This document shows positions 34,318 to 43,522 of a stretch of DNA of 64,000 nt, in pieces. Position 1 is the stretch's first letter. Each line of letters opens with the position of its first letter. The notes below the pieces were generated by a model, which was not told the DNA's origin, searched no databases, and was given only the letters and a program-made list of their open reading frames with translations. The position numbers and the translations under genes are program-made. Origin of the DNA: Tabrizicola sp. TH137 (GTDB lineage: Bacteria; Pseudomonadota; Alphaproteobacteria; Rhodobacterales; Rhodobacteraceae); the NCBI RefSeq assembly GCF_002855575.1, contig NZ_PKRQ01000001.1, positions 930,001 to 994,000 of the forward strand. The letters run 5' to 3'.

Positions 34318-34355
34318 TCCCTCCCGAACCCCGCCCCGAACCCCGCAAGGCTTCC

Positions 34356-34976
34356 GTGAACCAGCCAGACCGCACTCCGCCGCAATCCGAAGTCCGCGCC
34401 GTCGAGATCCTCGAAGGCGTCCGCCTCGCTTTTGCGGAGAAAGGCTTCGACGGGGCCTCGATGCAGGATCTCGCCCGCACCTGCGGCATGAGCGTGGGGA
34501 ACTTCTACCGCTACTTCCCCTCCAAGGCCGCCATCGTGGCTGCCCTCGTCACCCGCGATCTGGCAGAAGTCGAAGAGGAATTCAGCAAGATCATCGAAAG
34601 CCCCGATCCGATGCGCACCCTGCGCGAAGCCCTGCGCTACAGGATCGAGGAAGACCAGTGCAACGCCGATGGCCAGCTTTGGGCCGAAGTCACCGCCGCC
34701 TCCCTCCGCAAACCCGAGATCGCCGAAATCACCCGGCAGATGGAGACGGAAGTCGGCCGCTATCTTTGCATCGTCTTCGCCCGCGTGAAGGGCATCTCCT
34801 TCGAAGAAGCGCAGGCCACTTACGGCGCCCATGCCAGCCTTCTGGTGATGATGGTCAAGGCCAGCGCCATGCACCGCAGCCAGACACCCGAGGCGCGGGA
34901 ACATCTGACTGCCCTCACCATCCGTACTGCGAACCGCATTCTCGATGAAATCGTCAGCGACGATCTGAAAGGTTGA
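34356..34976 (+). CDS. TetR-family repressor of the RND operon
   Basis: A 206-residue regulator starting at GTG 34356. The N-terminal helix-turn-helix spans about residues 14-60 with the conserved recognition part TCGMSVGNFYRYFPSK; the C-terminal ligand domain is typical of the AcrR-like group. It is five bases ahead of the membrane fusion protein gene and downstream of the palindromic operator, so autoregulated control of efflux is the likely role. The inducer is unknown. Confidence 0.9.
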   Translation: MNQPDRTPPQSEVRAVEILEGVRLAFAEKGFDGASMQDLARTCGMSVGNFYRYFPSKAAIVAALVTRDLAEVEEEFSKIIESPDPMRTLREALRYRIEEDQCNADGQLWAEVTAASLRKPEIAEITRQMETEVGRYLCIVFARVKGISFEEAQATYGAHASLLVMMVKASAMHRSQTPEAREHLTALTIRTANRILDEIVSDDLKG

Positions 34977-34981
34977 TCCCC

Positions 34982-36151
34982 ATGCGTGCCCTGTTGGTCG
35001 CCTCCGCCCTCCTCTCCGCCCTCGCCTTCTCCACGCCGCTGCGCGCCGCAGACGAAACCGCCGTGGAACCGGCCCCCACACTTCCCGCCATCACCGTCTC
35101 CACCGTCGAGACGCGCCTTCTGCGCGACCGCGTCATCGTCTCTGGTCTGGTGAACCCGGTCGAAGAGGTGCAGGTCGCCCCGCTCATCGAAGGCCAACCC
35201 ATCGAAACGCTCCTCGCCGATGTCGGCGACTGGGTCACCGAGGGGCAGGTCCTCGCCACCCTCTCCAAGACCACCCTCGAACTCCAGAAAAGCCAGTATC
35301 AGGCCTCGCTCGCCTCGGCCGAAGCCACCATCGCCCAGTCCGAAGCGCAGCTTCTGGAAGCCCAGGCCTCCGCCGATGAGGCGCAGCGCGTCAACGAACG
35401 CACCGCCGCGCTCAAGGCGCAGGGCACCGCCTCGCAGGCCGCCGCCGATCAGGCCAGCGCGAATGCCATCGCCTCCACCGCCCGCGTCACCGTCGCCGTC
35501 CAGTCGCTCGAAGCGGCGCGCGCACAGCTTTCGCTGGTGCAGGCCCAACTCGCCAATGTCGATCTGCAATTGTCACGGACCGAGGTGAAGGCCCCCGTCG
35601 CCGGCGAAATCACCCGCCGCAACGCGGTGATCGGCTCCATCGCCTCCGGCGCGGGTCAACCCATGTTCACGCTCATCCGCGACGGCGCGCTCGAACTCTC
35701 CGGCGACGTGGCCGAGATCGACCTGATGCGCCTTGCTCCTGGCCAGACCGTCAGCATGATCGCCGTCGGCGCACCCGATCGGCTGACCGGCACGGTCCGG
35801 CTGGTGGAACCGACCATCGACACCACCACCCGACTTGGCCGCGCCCGCATCACCATCGACGAACCCGATGGGGTCCGCGCCGGGATGTTCATGGATGCCG
35901 AAATCCTCGTTGCCGAACGGGAAACCATCGCCGTGCCGGTGACGGCTGTCGGCGCCTCCTCCGAAGGCAGCACGGTGATGAAGGTCACCGACGGCACCGT
36001 CGCCCGCATTCCCGTCAAGACCGGTATCCGCGATGGCGGCTGGATCGAGATCGTCGAGGGCCTCTCGCCCGGCGATACCGTGGTCACCAAGGCAGGCGCC
36101 TTCGTCCGTGATGGCGACAAGATCAACCCCGTCCCCGTGGCGATGAACTGA
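34982..36151 (+). CDS. RND efflux periplasmic adaptor (membrane fusion protein)
   Basis: A 389-residue HlyD/AcrA-type protein with a cleavable signal peptide (LLVASALLSALAF, end near LRAA), a split lipoyl domain (VQVAPLIEGQPIETLLADVGDWVTEG and later TEVKAPVAGEITRRNAVIG), a long alpha-helical hairpin rich in Ala/Gln/Glu (about 105-195) and a beta-barrel domain. The ATG at 34982 is preferred to a TTG nine bases upstream. It links the RND pump to an outer-membrane channel; no TolC-type gene is in the window. Confidence 0.93.
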   Translation: MRALLVASALLSALAFSTPLRAADETAVEPAPTLPAITVSTVETRLLRDRVIVSGLVNPVEEVQVAPLIEGQPIETLLADVGDWVTEGQVLATLSKTTLELQKSQYQASLASAEATIAQSEAQLLEAQASADEAQRVNERTAALKAQGTASQAAADQASANAIASTARVTVAVQSLEAARAQLSLVQAQLANVDLQLSRTEVKAPVAGEITRRNAVIGSIASGAGQPMFTLIRDGALELSGDVAEIDLMRLAPGQTVSMIAVGAPDRLTGTVRLVEPTIDTTTRLGRARITIDEPDGVRAGMFMDAEILVAERETIAVPVTAVGASSEGSTVMKVTDGTVARIPVKTGIRDGGWIEIVEGLSPGDTVVTKAGAFVRDGDKINPVPVAMN

Positions 36152-36161
36152 GGTTTCCGCG

Positions 36162-39100
36162 ATGAACTTCTCCGCCTGGTCCATCCGCAACCCCGTCGCC
36201 CCGCTTCTGGCCTTCGTTCTGCTTCTCGTGCTGGGCTGGCAAAGCTTCAACTCCCTGCCCATCACCCGCTTCCCAAATATCGACGTCCCGCTCGTCGCCG
36301 TGACGGTCAACCAGTCCGGCGCCGCCCCGGCGGAACTGGAAACGCAGGTCACCAAGGAAATCGAGGATGCCGTCGCCGGCATCACCGGGGTCAAGAACGT
36401 CGTCTCCACCGTCACCGACGGCACCTCGACCACCGTGGTCGAATTCCGCATGGAAGTGCCCACGGACAAGGCGGTGCAGGACACCAAGGATGCCATCGAC
36501 CAGATCCGCGGCGACCTGCCCGGCTCAATCGAGGCACCCGTCGTCACCCGCATCGACGTCGAAGGTCAGGCCATCATGACCTTCGCCGTCTCCGCCCCCG
36601 ACATGACGATCGAGGAACTCTCCTGGTTCGTCGATGACACCGTGATCCGCAGCCTTCAGGGCCAGCCCGGCATCGGGCGGGTGGATCGTTACGGCGGGGC
36701 CGAGCGCGAAATCCGCATCGAACTCGATCCCGTGAAACTCGACAGCTACGGGATCACCGCCAGCGCGGTGAACAGCCAGCTCCGCGCCACCAACGCCAAT
36801 CTCGGCTCCGGCCGCTCCGAACTCGGCGCCGCCGAACAGGCCATCCGCACCCTCGGCGATGCCCGGACCGTGGAACGGCTGGCCAACACCACCATCGCCC
36901 TTCCCTCCGGCCGCCATGTCCGCCTGTCCGATCTCGGCCAGGTCAACGACACCTATGAAGAACTCCGCTCCTTCTCGCGGCTGAACGGCGAACAGGTTGT
37001 CACCTTCGCCGTCTTCCGCGCCAAGGGTGCCTCCGAGGTGTCCGTTGCCGAAGTCGTCAATGCCGAACTCGACCAGCTCCGCACCGCGCATCCCGAGGTG
37101 CAGATCAAGCTCGTCGATGAAACCGTCTTCTACACCTATGGCAACTACGAAGCCGCCCTTCACACCCTGATCGAAGGTGCCATCCTCGCCGTACTCGTCG
37201 TGCTGGCCTTCCTCAAGAACTGGCGCGCCACGCTGATCTCCGCCGTCGCCCTGCCGCTTTCGGCGATCCCCACCTTCTATGTGATGGATCTTCTGGGCTT
37301 CTCGCTGAACCTCGTCAGCTTCCTCGCCATCACGCTGGCCACCGGCATCCTGGTCGATGACGCGATCGTGGAGGTGGAGAACATCGCCCGCCACATCCGG
37401 ATGGGCAAGTCGCCCTACCGTGCCGCCATCGACGCCGCCGATGAGATCGGCCTCGCCGTCATCGCCACCTCCTTCACCATCGTCGCGGTCTTCGTGCCGG
37501 TCTCCTTCATGCCCGGCATCCCCGGCCAGTATTTCCGGCAATTCGGCCTGACTGTGGCCATCGCCGTCCTCTTCTCGCTTGTCGTGGCCCGCCTCATCAC
37601 GCCGATGATGGCCGCCTATCTGATGCGCGCCAAGGATGCCGAGGAAAAGCACAGCGAAGACGGCCCCATGATGAAGGGCTATCTCCGCCTCGTCCGCGCC
37701 ACCACCTCGGGCCGCTTCCTCTTCATCCCGGCCCGCTACCTGACGCTGGTCGGCGCCATCGCCGTGCTGGCCGTCTCCATCCACTTCATGCTCAAGGTCC
37801 CCGGCAGCTTCATCCCGCCGGAAGACGTCAGCCGCATTCCGATCTCGGTCGAACTGCCCCCCGGCACGACCCTGGCCGAAACCGACCGCACCACACAGCA
37901 GATGGTTGACGTGATCCGCGATGTCGAAGGCGTGGAAAACGTCTTCGTCCTCGGCGGCTCATCGCCCACGGGTGACCGCGACATCCGCCGCGCCTCCGTG
38001 ACGGTGCTCCTGCAAAGGCTCGACCATTCGCTCCTGCTGAAACTCTCGCAGATCGCGAATGCCATTCCCGTTGTCGGACTTGTCGTCCCCGATGTCGAAA
38101 ACACCGGTCGCACCATCCCTCAGAACGAGGTGGAGGCGGAAATCTTCAAGCGCCTCGCCGCCGTCCCCGATATCCGCGCCTTCAAGCTGAACGACCGGGG
38201 CGAACGCGACCTGTCTTTCTCCATCCTCGCCGATAACGAGGCTGATCTGAATACCGCCGTTGCCCGCCTCGAAGAGGCGCTTTCCGGCGATCCCTTGCTG
38301 GCCAATGTCGCCTCCGAAGGCGCGCTGCCCCGCCCGGAAATCCAGATCACCCCGCGTGCCAACGAAGCCGCCCGCCTGGGCATCACCACCGCCCAGATTG
38401 CCGAGGTTGTCCGCGTGGCCACCATCGGCGACGTGGATGCCGCGCTGGCCAAGCTGTCCATCGACAACCGCCTGATCCCTGTCCGGGTGCGCCTGAACGA
38501 CGCCAGCCGCGAAGATCTCACCCGCATCGGGTCGCTGAAACTCACCACGGCGACCGGGGCCACCGTTCCCCTTTCTGCCGTGGCCGATATCGCCATCGCC
38601 GAAGGCCCCTCCACCGTGGACCGTCTCAACCGCGAACGCCGCGCCACCATCGGGGCCAACCTGCCCGTGGGCGTGGCGCTGGGGACCGCGACCGCCCGCT
38701 TCAACGAAATCATCGCCAGTGTCGAACTCCCCCCCGGCGTCCGGGTGCAAGAAGCCGGCGATGCCGAGGTGCAGCAGGAACTCATGGCCGCCTTCGGCAA
38801 TGCCATGATCCTCGGCCTGATGCTGGTGCTGACAGTGCTGATCCTCCTCTTCAAATCGGTGATCCAGCCCTTCACCATCCTCTTCTCCCTCCCCCTCGCC
38901 ATCGGCGGGGTGGCGGCGGCGCTGATCCTCACGAACTCGGCCCTCTCCATGCCGGTGCTCATCGGGATCCTGATGCTCATGGGGATCGTGACGAAGAACG
39001 CCATCCTCCTGATCGACTTCGCGATCGAGATGCGCAATCAGGGCATGTCGCGGTTTGAGGCGGTGATCGAGGCAGGGCACAAACGCGCCCGCCCCATCGT

Positions 39101-39443
39101 GATGACCTCCATCGCCATGTCCGCCGGGATGCTTCCCTCCGCGCTGGGCGTGGGTGAAGGCGGCTCCTTCCGCGCGCCCATGGCGACGGCGGTGATCGGC
39201 GGCATCATCGTCTCCACCGTTCTGTCGCTGGTCATCGTCCCGGCCTTCTTCCTGATCATGGATGATCTGTCGCGCGTCGTGACCCGCTTTTTCAGCCGCA
39301 TCATCGGCCCGAAAGAGGCAGAACCCGAGGAACCGCCCGCCCATGTCCTCGCCGAACGGATCGACGCCTTGGGTCAGCGTCTGGCCGAAATCGAAACGCG
39401 CCCCTCCCCGCCCTCAAGGCCCAGCCTCCACGTGGCCGAATAG
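36162..39443 (+). CDS. RND multidrug efflux permease (AcrB-type)
   Basis: A 1093-residue inner-membrane pump with 12 membrane segments and two large periplasmic loops. The N terminus MNFSAWSIRNPVAP, the proton-relay aspartates in GILVDDAIVEVENIAR and the second-half motif GIVTKNAILLIDFA are clear. The C-terminal 40 residues form a charged/proline-rich cytoplasmic tail. It is ten bases after the adaptor gene and completes a tetR-adaptor-pump operon closed by a strong terminator. Substrate range cannot be read from sequence. Confidence 0.95.
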   Translation: MNFSAWSIRNPVAPLLAFVLLLVLGWQSFNSLPITRFPNIDVPLVAVTVNQSGAAPAELETQVTKEIEDAVAGITGVKNVVSTVTDGTSTTVVEFRMEVPTDKAVQDTKDAIDQIRGDLPGSIEAPVVTRIDVEGQAIMTFAVSAPDMTIEELSWFVDDTVIRSLQGQPGIGRVDRYGGAEREIRIELDPVKLDSYGITASAVNSQLRATNANLGSGRSELGAAEQAIRTLGDARTVERLANTTIALPSGRHVRLSDLGQVNDTYEELRSFSRLNGEQVVTFAVFRAKGASEVSVAEVVNAELDQLRTAHPEVQIKLVDETVFYTYGNYEAALHTLIEGAILAVLVVLAFLKNWRATLISAVALPLSAIPTFYVMDLLGFSLNLVSFLAITLATGILVDDAIVEVENIARHIRMGKSPYRAAIDAADEIGLAVIATSFTIVAVFVPVSFMPGIPGQYFRQFGLTVAIAVLFSLVVARLITPMMAAYLMRAKDAEEKHSEDGPMMKGYLRLVRATTSGRFLFIPARYLTLVGAIAVLAVSIHFMLKVPGSFIPPEDVSRIPISVELPPGTTLAETDRTTQQMVDVIRDVEGVENVFVLGGSSPTGDRDIRRASVTVLLQRLDHSLLLKLSQIANAIPVVGLVVPDVENTGRTIPQNEVEAEIFKRLAAVPDIRAFKLNDRGERDLSFSILADNEADLNTAVARLEEALSGDPLLANVASEGALPRPEIQITPRANEAARLGITTAQIAEVVRVATIGDVDAALAKLSIDNRLIPVRVRLNDASREDLTRIGSLKLTTATGATVPLSAVADIAIAEGPSTVDRLNRERRATIGANLPVGVALGTATARFNEIIASVELPPGVRVQEAGDAEVQQELMAAFGNAMILGLMLVLTVLILLFKSVIQPFTILFSLPLAIGGVAAALILTNSALSMPVLIGILMLMGIVTKNAILLIDFAIEMRNQGMSRFEAVIEAGHKRARPIVMTSIAMSAGMLPSALGVGEGGSFRAPMATAVIGGIIVSTVLSLVIVPAFFLIMDDLSRVVTRFFSRIIGPKEAEPEEPPAHVLAERIDALGQRLAEIETRPSPPSRPSLHVAE

Positions 39444-39465
39444 GCGAAGACACAGCCGAAACCGT

Positions 39466-39500
39466 GAAAGGATGGCACCCGCTGCCATCCTTTCGCTTTT
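39466..39500 (+). terminator. Intrinsic terminator after the RND operon
   Basis: GAAAGGATGGCA (39466-39477) pairs with TGCCATCCTTTC (39483-39494) around CCCGC and is followed by GCTTTT, 23 bases after the pump stop codon. Confidence 0.88.
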
Positions 39501-39555
39501 CTGCCGTCAACTTTAACGGATATGAACGTCCCGGCAGGCAAAGCACGGGCGCATC

Positions 39556-40800
39556 ATGGCAAGGACAAGCACGGAAACCCTCGGTCAGACCGGCCTCGAA
39601 CTCGCCCGCAAGGGCCACTGGGACGACGCGCTCCCCGCCCTCCGCCACGCCGCCGATCAGGGCAGCACCGACGCGCAGGTCCATTTCAACCTCGGCCACG
39701 CGCTTCGCCGCAACAAGGACTACCTCGCCGCCGCCGAAGCCTTCCGCCGCGCCGCCGATCTGGACATCTCCCTTCCCGAACCGCTGCTCTACTGCGCCAC
39801 GGCCCTCAAGGAAGGCCAGATGATGCCCGAGGCCGAGGCCGCCTATCACGACCTCAACGCCCGCCATCCCGACTATTTCACAGGATGGAGCCTGCACGGC
39901 GTCTTTCTCAAGAACGAAGGCCGCTTCTCCGAAGCCGTGACCATCCTTCAGAAGGCCCTGACCCTCAAGGATGACATAGAAACCCGCAACACGCTCGTCG
40001 TCAGCCTCTGCCGTGCCGGTCGCGAAGCCGAGGCCGTCACCGCCGGGCGCATCAACCTCGACGCCAAGGATCGGCTTGCCGTCGCCCGCTTCCCCGGCTC
40101 CCCCGCTGCTGCGGTGGCACTGACTGACCGCAACCCGCCCTTCGATGCCACGGGCCGCCGCCGCAACATCATTTCCTTCAGCCTCTGGGGTGACAACCCG
40201 GTCTATGTCCATGGCGCCATCGTCAATGCCCGCCTCGCGCCGAACATGTATTACGGCTGGACCTGCCGCTTCTACTGCGACAGCACCGTCCCCGCCGACG
40301 CCCTGCAAATCCTGCGCGATGAAGGCGCACAGGTGGTGATGATGACAGACCCGGCCCTTCAGGCCGTCCGCCCCATGTGGCGCTTCTTCGCCTCAGACGA
40401 CCCCGATGTTGACCGCTTCATCTGCCGCGACACCGACAGCCGGCTGAATGCGCAGGAACTCATCGCTGTGGAAGACTGGATCAGGTCTGGCAAGCGCTTC
40501 CATGTCATGCGCGACCACATCTACCACATGGAGCTCATGCTCGCGGGAATGTGGGGCGGCGTTGCCGGGGTGATCCCGGACATGAAGGGTCTCATCATGC
40601 AGGCCCAGCGCCATTTCAACAACCGCTTCGGCGATCAGGCCTTCCTGATGGAACAGGTCTGGCCCCTCATCCGCGACGATCTCTGCACCCATGACAGCAT
40701 CTACGGCTTCCGCGGCAAGGATTTCCCCGATGCCTACCGTGTGCCGCGCCCCATCCATGTGGGGGGCGCGGTCAAGTCCATGCCGCACTGGCGCAAATAG
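39556..40800 (+). CDS. TPR protein fused to a glycosyltransferase-like domain
   Basis: A 414-residue cytoplasmic protein. Residues about 1-175 are TPR repeats (AQVHFNLGHALRRNKDYLAAA, DYFTGWSLHGVFLKNEGRFSEA). Residues about 195-414 look like a nucleotide-sugar glycosyltransferase of the GT-A type: IISFSLWGDNPVYVHGAI, YYGWTCRFYCDSTVP and the DxD-like FICRDTDSRLNAQEL near 300. Proteins with this C-terminal domain are found in polysaccharide loci, but the acceptor here is unknown. It follows the RND terminator and ends three bases before the convergent ureohydrolase stop. The assignment to a glycosyltransferase is by motif only. Confidence 0.65.
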   Translation: MARTSTETLGQTGLELARKGHWDDALPALRHAADQGSTDAQVHFNLGHALRRNKDYLAAAEAFRRAADLDISLPEPLLYCATALKEGQMMPEAEAAYHDLNARHPDYFTGWSLHGVFLKNEGRFSEAVTILQKALTLKDDIETRNTLVVSLCRAGREAEAVTAGRINLDAKDRLAVARFPGSPAAAVALTDRNPPFDATGRRRNIISFSLWGDNPVYVHGAIVNARLAPNMYYGWTCRFYCDSTVPADALQILRDEGAQVVMMTDPALQAVRPMWRFFASDDPDVDRFICRDTDSRLNAQELIAVEDWIRSGKRFHVMRDHIYHMELMLAGMWGGVAGVIPDMKGLIMQAQRHFNNRFGDQAFLMEQVWPLIRDDLCTHDSIYGFRGKDFPDAYRVPRPIHVGGAVKSMPHWRK

Positions 40801-40803
40801 CCC

Positions 40804-41778
40804 TCAGAAGGTCAGCCCCGAAAACCGCGACGGCCGCTGCGGCACGCCGGGCAGCACGCACAGCATCTCGTAAAGGATATTCGCCCCGATCAGGGCAGTA
40901 TTCCCCGAAGGATCATAGGGTGGCGACACCTCCACCAGATCGCCCCCCACGATGTTCAGCCCCGCGCAGCCCCGGATGATCTCCAGCGCCTGCCAGGTGG
41001 ACAGCCCGCCGGGCTCCACCGTCCCCGTCCCCGGCGCAAAGGCGGGGTCCAGACTGTCGATGTCATAGCTGATATAGACCGGCATCTCGCCAACCGTCTC
41101 GCGCACGATCTCCATCAGCCGCACCAGCGACTTGCCCCAGCATTCCTCGGCCTGCACCACGGTCCAGCCCTGCCCCCGCGCCCAGTCGAAATCATCCGCC
41201 GCATAGCCCGTCCCGCGCAGCCCGATCTGAAACACCTTGTCGTTGATCAGGCAGCCATCCTCCCAGGCCCGCCGAAACGGGCAGCCATGCGCCACCGTCT
41301 CGCCGAACATCTGCTCGTTGATATCGGCATGGGCGTCGATATGGATCAACGCGACCGGCCCGTATTTCTCCTTCATCGCCCGCAGGATCGGCCATGTCAG
41401 CGTATGGTCGCCGCCCAAAGTCAGCGGGATCACCCCCGCCGCCAGCACCTTGCGGTAATGGTCGGTGATGATGTCCACCGTCTTCTTCAGGTCAAAGGTG
41501 TTGATCGGCACATCGCCCAGATCGGCCACCTGCAAATGGTCAAAGGGCGCCGCCCCCGTCGCCATGTTGTAGGGGCGCAGCATCCGGCTTTCATCCCGTA
41601 TCTGCCTTGGCCCCAGCCGCGTGCCCGACCGGTTCGACGTGCCATGATCCATCGGAATCCCGATGAACCCCACATCCAGCCCCTCGGGCGATACCGCCGC
41701 AGGCAGCCGCATCATCGTGGCAGGCCCCCCGAACCGCGCCATTTCATTCCCGCCCAGCGGTTGGTTGAACGTCTTCAT
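40804..41778 (-). CDS. Arginase/agmatinase-family ureohydrolase, probably guanidinobutyrase-like
   Basis: A 324-residue manganese enzyme of the ureohydrolase family with GGDH (His125), HIDAHAD (148-152 core) and SYDIDSLDPAFAPG (237-250), all metal ligands present. It hydrolyses a guanidino group to urea. The N terminus NQPLGGNEMARFGGPATMMRLP-like pattern and the NMATGAAPFD segment match, from memory, the guanidinobutyrase/guanidinopropionase group of pseudomonads more than E. coli agmatinase SpeB. It is the last gene of a six-gene operon with a polyamine-type ABC importer, overlapping the MBL hydrolase gene by four bases. Agmatine remains a possible substrate. Confidence 0.85.
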   Translation of the reverse strand: MKTFNQPLGGNEMARFGGPATMMRLPAAVSPEGLDVGFIGIPMDHGTSNRSGTRLGPRQIRDESRMLRPYNMATGAAPFDHLQVADLGDVPINTFDLKKTVDIITDHYRKVLAAGVIPLTLGGDHTLTWPILRAMKEKYGPVALIHIDAHADINEQMFGETVAHGCPFRRAWEDGCLINDKVFQIGLRGTGYAADDFDWARGQGWTVVQAEECWGKSLVRLMEIVRETVGEMPVYISYDIDSLDPAFAPGTGTVEPGGLSTWQALEIIRGCAGLNIVGGDLVEVSPPYDPSGNTALIGANILYEMLCVLPGVPQRPSRFSGLTF

Positions 41779-42506
41779 GCCTTTTCCTTCGCCTTCAGCC
41801 AGTCGCCGATGATCTGCCGATGCCGCTCGCGCCCGTAACTCGGGTAATGCCCCGCATGCACCACGCGCACCGGCAGGTCGTAAAGCCGCTCCATGCTGCG
41901 CTGATAATCCGCCGCGTTGGAATGATAGGCATCCTCGATCAACGGCCCGTCATAGACCAGATCGCCCGCAAAAAGGATGCCCGTCGCCGCCTCCCACAGC
42001 GCGATCCCGCCCGGCGAATGGCCCGGCGTATGCACCACCTCGAAATGCCGATCCCCCAGATCGACCACATCCCCATCCCACAGAAGCCGCGTCGCAGGCG
42101 CCGACCGCACCTGATAGGTGGCCGAGGCATAGGGCACAGGCGGCATCCGGATGAAGATGTCATCCTGCACATAAGGATCGGCCAGCGTCGCCACCCGCGT
42201 CGGGTTCCGCATCATCTCGGCCTCCGCGCCATGGCAAAGGCGGCAGTCGAATTCATGGTGGCACCCGATATGGTCGAAATGCGTATGGCTCGCCACCGCC
42301 TGCAAGGGCCGCTCCGTCACCAGCGGCACCCAGTCCCGCAGGCTCACCACTCCCATCCCGCTATCCACCAGCATGTCGCCATCCCGCCCGCGCACATGCC
42401 AGACATTGCAGCGATAGAAGTCGTGTAAATTCGGCTCGTCGATCCAGGTCACCCCGTCATCCAGTCGCCGCACGCGCCACCAATCCCCCGGTCCTGCCCG
42501 TTCCAT
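41775..42506 (-). CDS. Metallo-beta-lactamase-fold hydrolase
   Basis: A 243-residue MBL-fold protein with the zinc-binding motif HTHFDHIG (His74, His76, Asp78, His79), the next ligands in VVHTPGHSPGG and FAGDLVYDG, and the last His in VHAGHYPSYG. The ATG at 42506 shares its A with the stop codon of the transporter ATPase gene; the longer open frame to 42743 encodes low-complexity residues and is a shadow of that gene. Within the importer operon it probably hydrolyses an intermediate, for example a lactam, thioester or lactone, but no substrate can be named. Confidence 0.88.
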   Translation of the reverse strand: MERAGPGDWWRVRRLDDGVTWIDEPNLHDFYRCNVWHVRGRDGDMLVDSGMGVVSLRDWVPLVTERPLQAVASHTHFDHIGCHHEFDCRLCHGAEAEMMRNPTRVATLADPYVQDDIFIRMPPVPYASATYQVRSAPATRLLWDGDVVDLGDRHFEVVHTPGHSPGGIALWEAATGILFAGDLVYDGPLIEDAYHSNAADYQRSMERLYDLPVRVVHAGHYPSYGRERHRQIIGDWLKAKEKA

Positions 42507-43522
42507 CACGCCTCCAGCACCGTGAAATCCTCCGCCCCCAGGTCCAGCACCGCCCCCGGCTCCACCGCCGCCCCCGGCTCCACCGCCGCGCCCTGCGGCA
42601 GATGCACCACCAGCCGCAGCCCGGGTGCCGCCACCGGCGCCACATGCGCGCGCAGATGCGTGCCGAAGAACACCGTCTCCACCACGCGGCAGGGGCCAAG
42701 CCGCAACCGCCCCCCCTCCGAAATCGCCTCCGGCCGGATGCACAGCACCCCATCCGGCACCGCCACCGGGCCAAAGGCCGCCTCGCCGCCCGTCACCGGA
42801 ACCTTGTTCACCTCACCCATGAACCCCGCCGAAAACAGGCTCTTCGGGCGCAGATACACCTCCCGTGGCGGTCCCTGATCCGCGATCCGCCCGCCATTCA
42901 TCACCACGATCCTGTCGGCAATCGCCATCGCCTCTTCCTGATCATGCGTCACATGCACGAAAGTCGTCCCCACCCGCCGCTGGATCGCCTTCAACTCGTC
43001 CTGCATCGCCCGCCGCAGCTTCAGGTCCAGCGCCCCCAACGGCTCATCCAGCAGCAACACATCCGGCTCCACCGCCAGGGCCCGCGCCAGCGCCACCCGC
43101 TGCCGCTGCCCGCCGCTCAGCTCATGCGGCCGCCGCGCCCCGCGCCCCTCAAGCCCCACCAGCGCCAGCATCTCCTCGGCCTTGGCGTCGCGCGCCGCGC
43201 GCGAAACCCCCCGCATCCGCAGCCCGAACCCCACATTCTCGGCCAGCGTCATATGCGGAAACAGGGCATAATCCTGAAACACCGTCGTCGTCGGCCGATC
43301 CTTCGGCGCGACGCCGCCCATATCCCGCCCGCCGATCAGAACGCTGCCCGATGTCGGCTCCGCAAACCCCCCGATGATGTTCAGCAACGTGGTCTTCCCG
43401 CATCCCGACGGCCCCAGCAACACCACGAACTCCCCCGCCGCGATCTCCAGATCGACGGCATCCAGCGCCAGCGCGCTGCCATAGCGCTGCGTCACCCCCC
43501 GGATCGACACCCCCGCCGTCAT
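42506..43522 (-). CDS. ABC transporter ATPase, spermidine/putrescine (PotA) type
   Basis: A 338-residue ATPase with Walker A GPSGCGKTT at 37-45, signature LSGGQ at 134-138, Walker B LLLDEP at 155-160 and a C-terminal TOBE-type domain. Near the C terminus an 18-base tandem duplication gives the repeated AAVEPG, AAVEPG. It energises the importer formed with the two permeases and the binding protein encoded upstream, and overlaps the permease gene by four bases. Confidence 0.93.
   Translation of the reverse strand: MTAGVSIRGVTQRYGSALALDAVDLEIAAGEFVVLLGPSGCGKTTLLNIIGGFAEPTSGSVLIGGRDMGGVAPKDRPTTTVFQDYALFPHMTLAENVGFGLRMRGVSRAARDAKAEEMLALVGLEGRGARRPHELSGGQRQRVALARALAVEPDVLLLDEPLGALDLKLRRAMQDELKAIQRRVGTTFVHVTHDQEEAMAIADRIVVMNGGRIADQGPPREVYLRPKSLFSAGFMGEVNKVPVTGGEAAFGPVAVPDGVLCIRPEAISEGGRLRLGPCRVVETVFFGTHLRAHVAPVAAPGLRLVVHLPQGAAVEPGAAVEPGAVLDLGAEDFTVLEA

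Larger units (their letters stand above)
33577..34355. other. 779-base intergenic region with inverted repeats and promoter-like sites
   Basis: No convincing ORF is present. The left part (33577-33760) is less GC-rich than its surroundings and forms the leader of the repeat-protein gene; it contains CATCCCA/TGGGATG at 33601-33619 and a TTAA-N6-TTAAC motif at 33623-33637. The middle is GC-rich without features. The right part holds a perfect CAATTGC-gct-GCAATTG repeat at 34147-34163, followed at once by TATAAT (34169-34174), and the TetR promoter/operator at 34273-34317. Confidence 0.5.
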
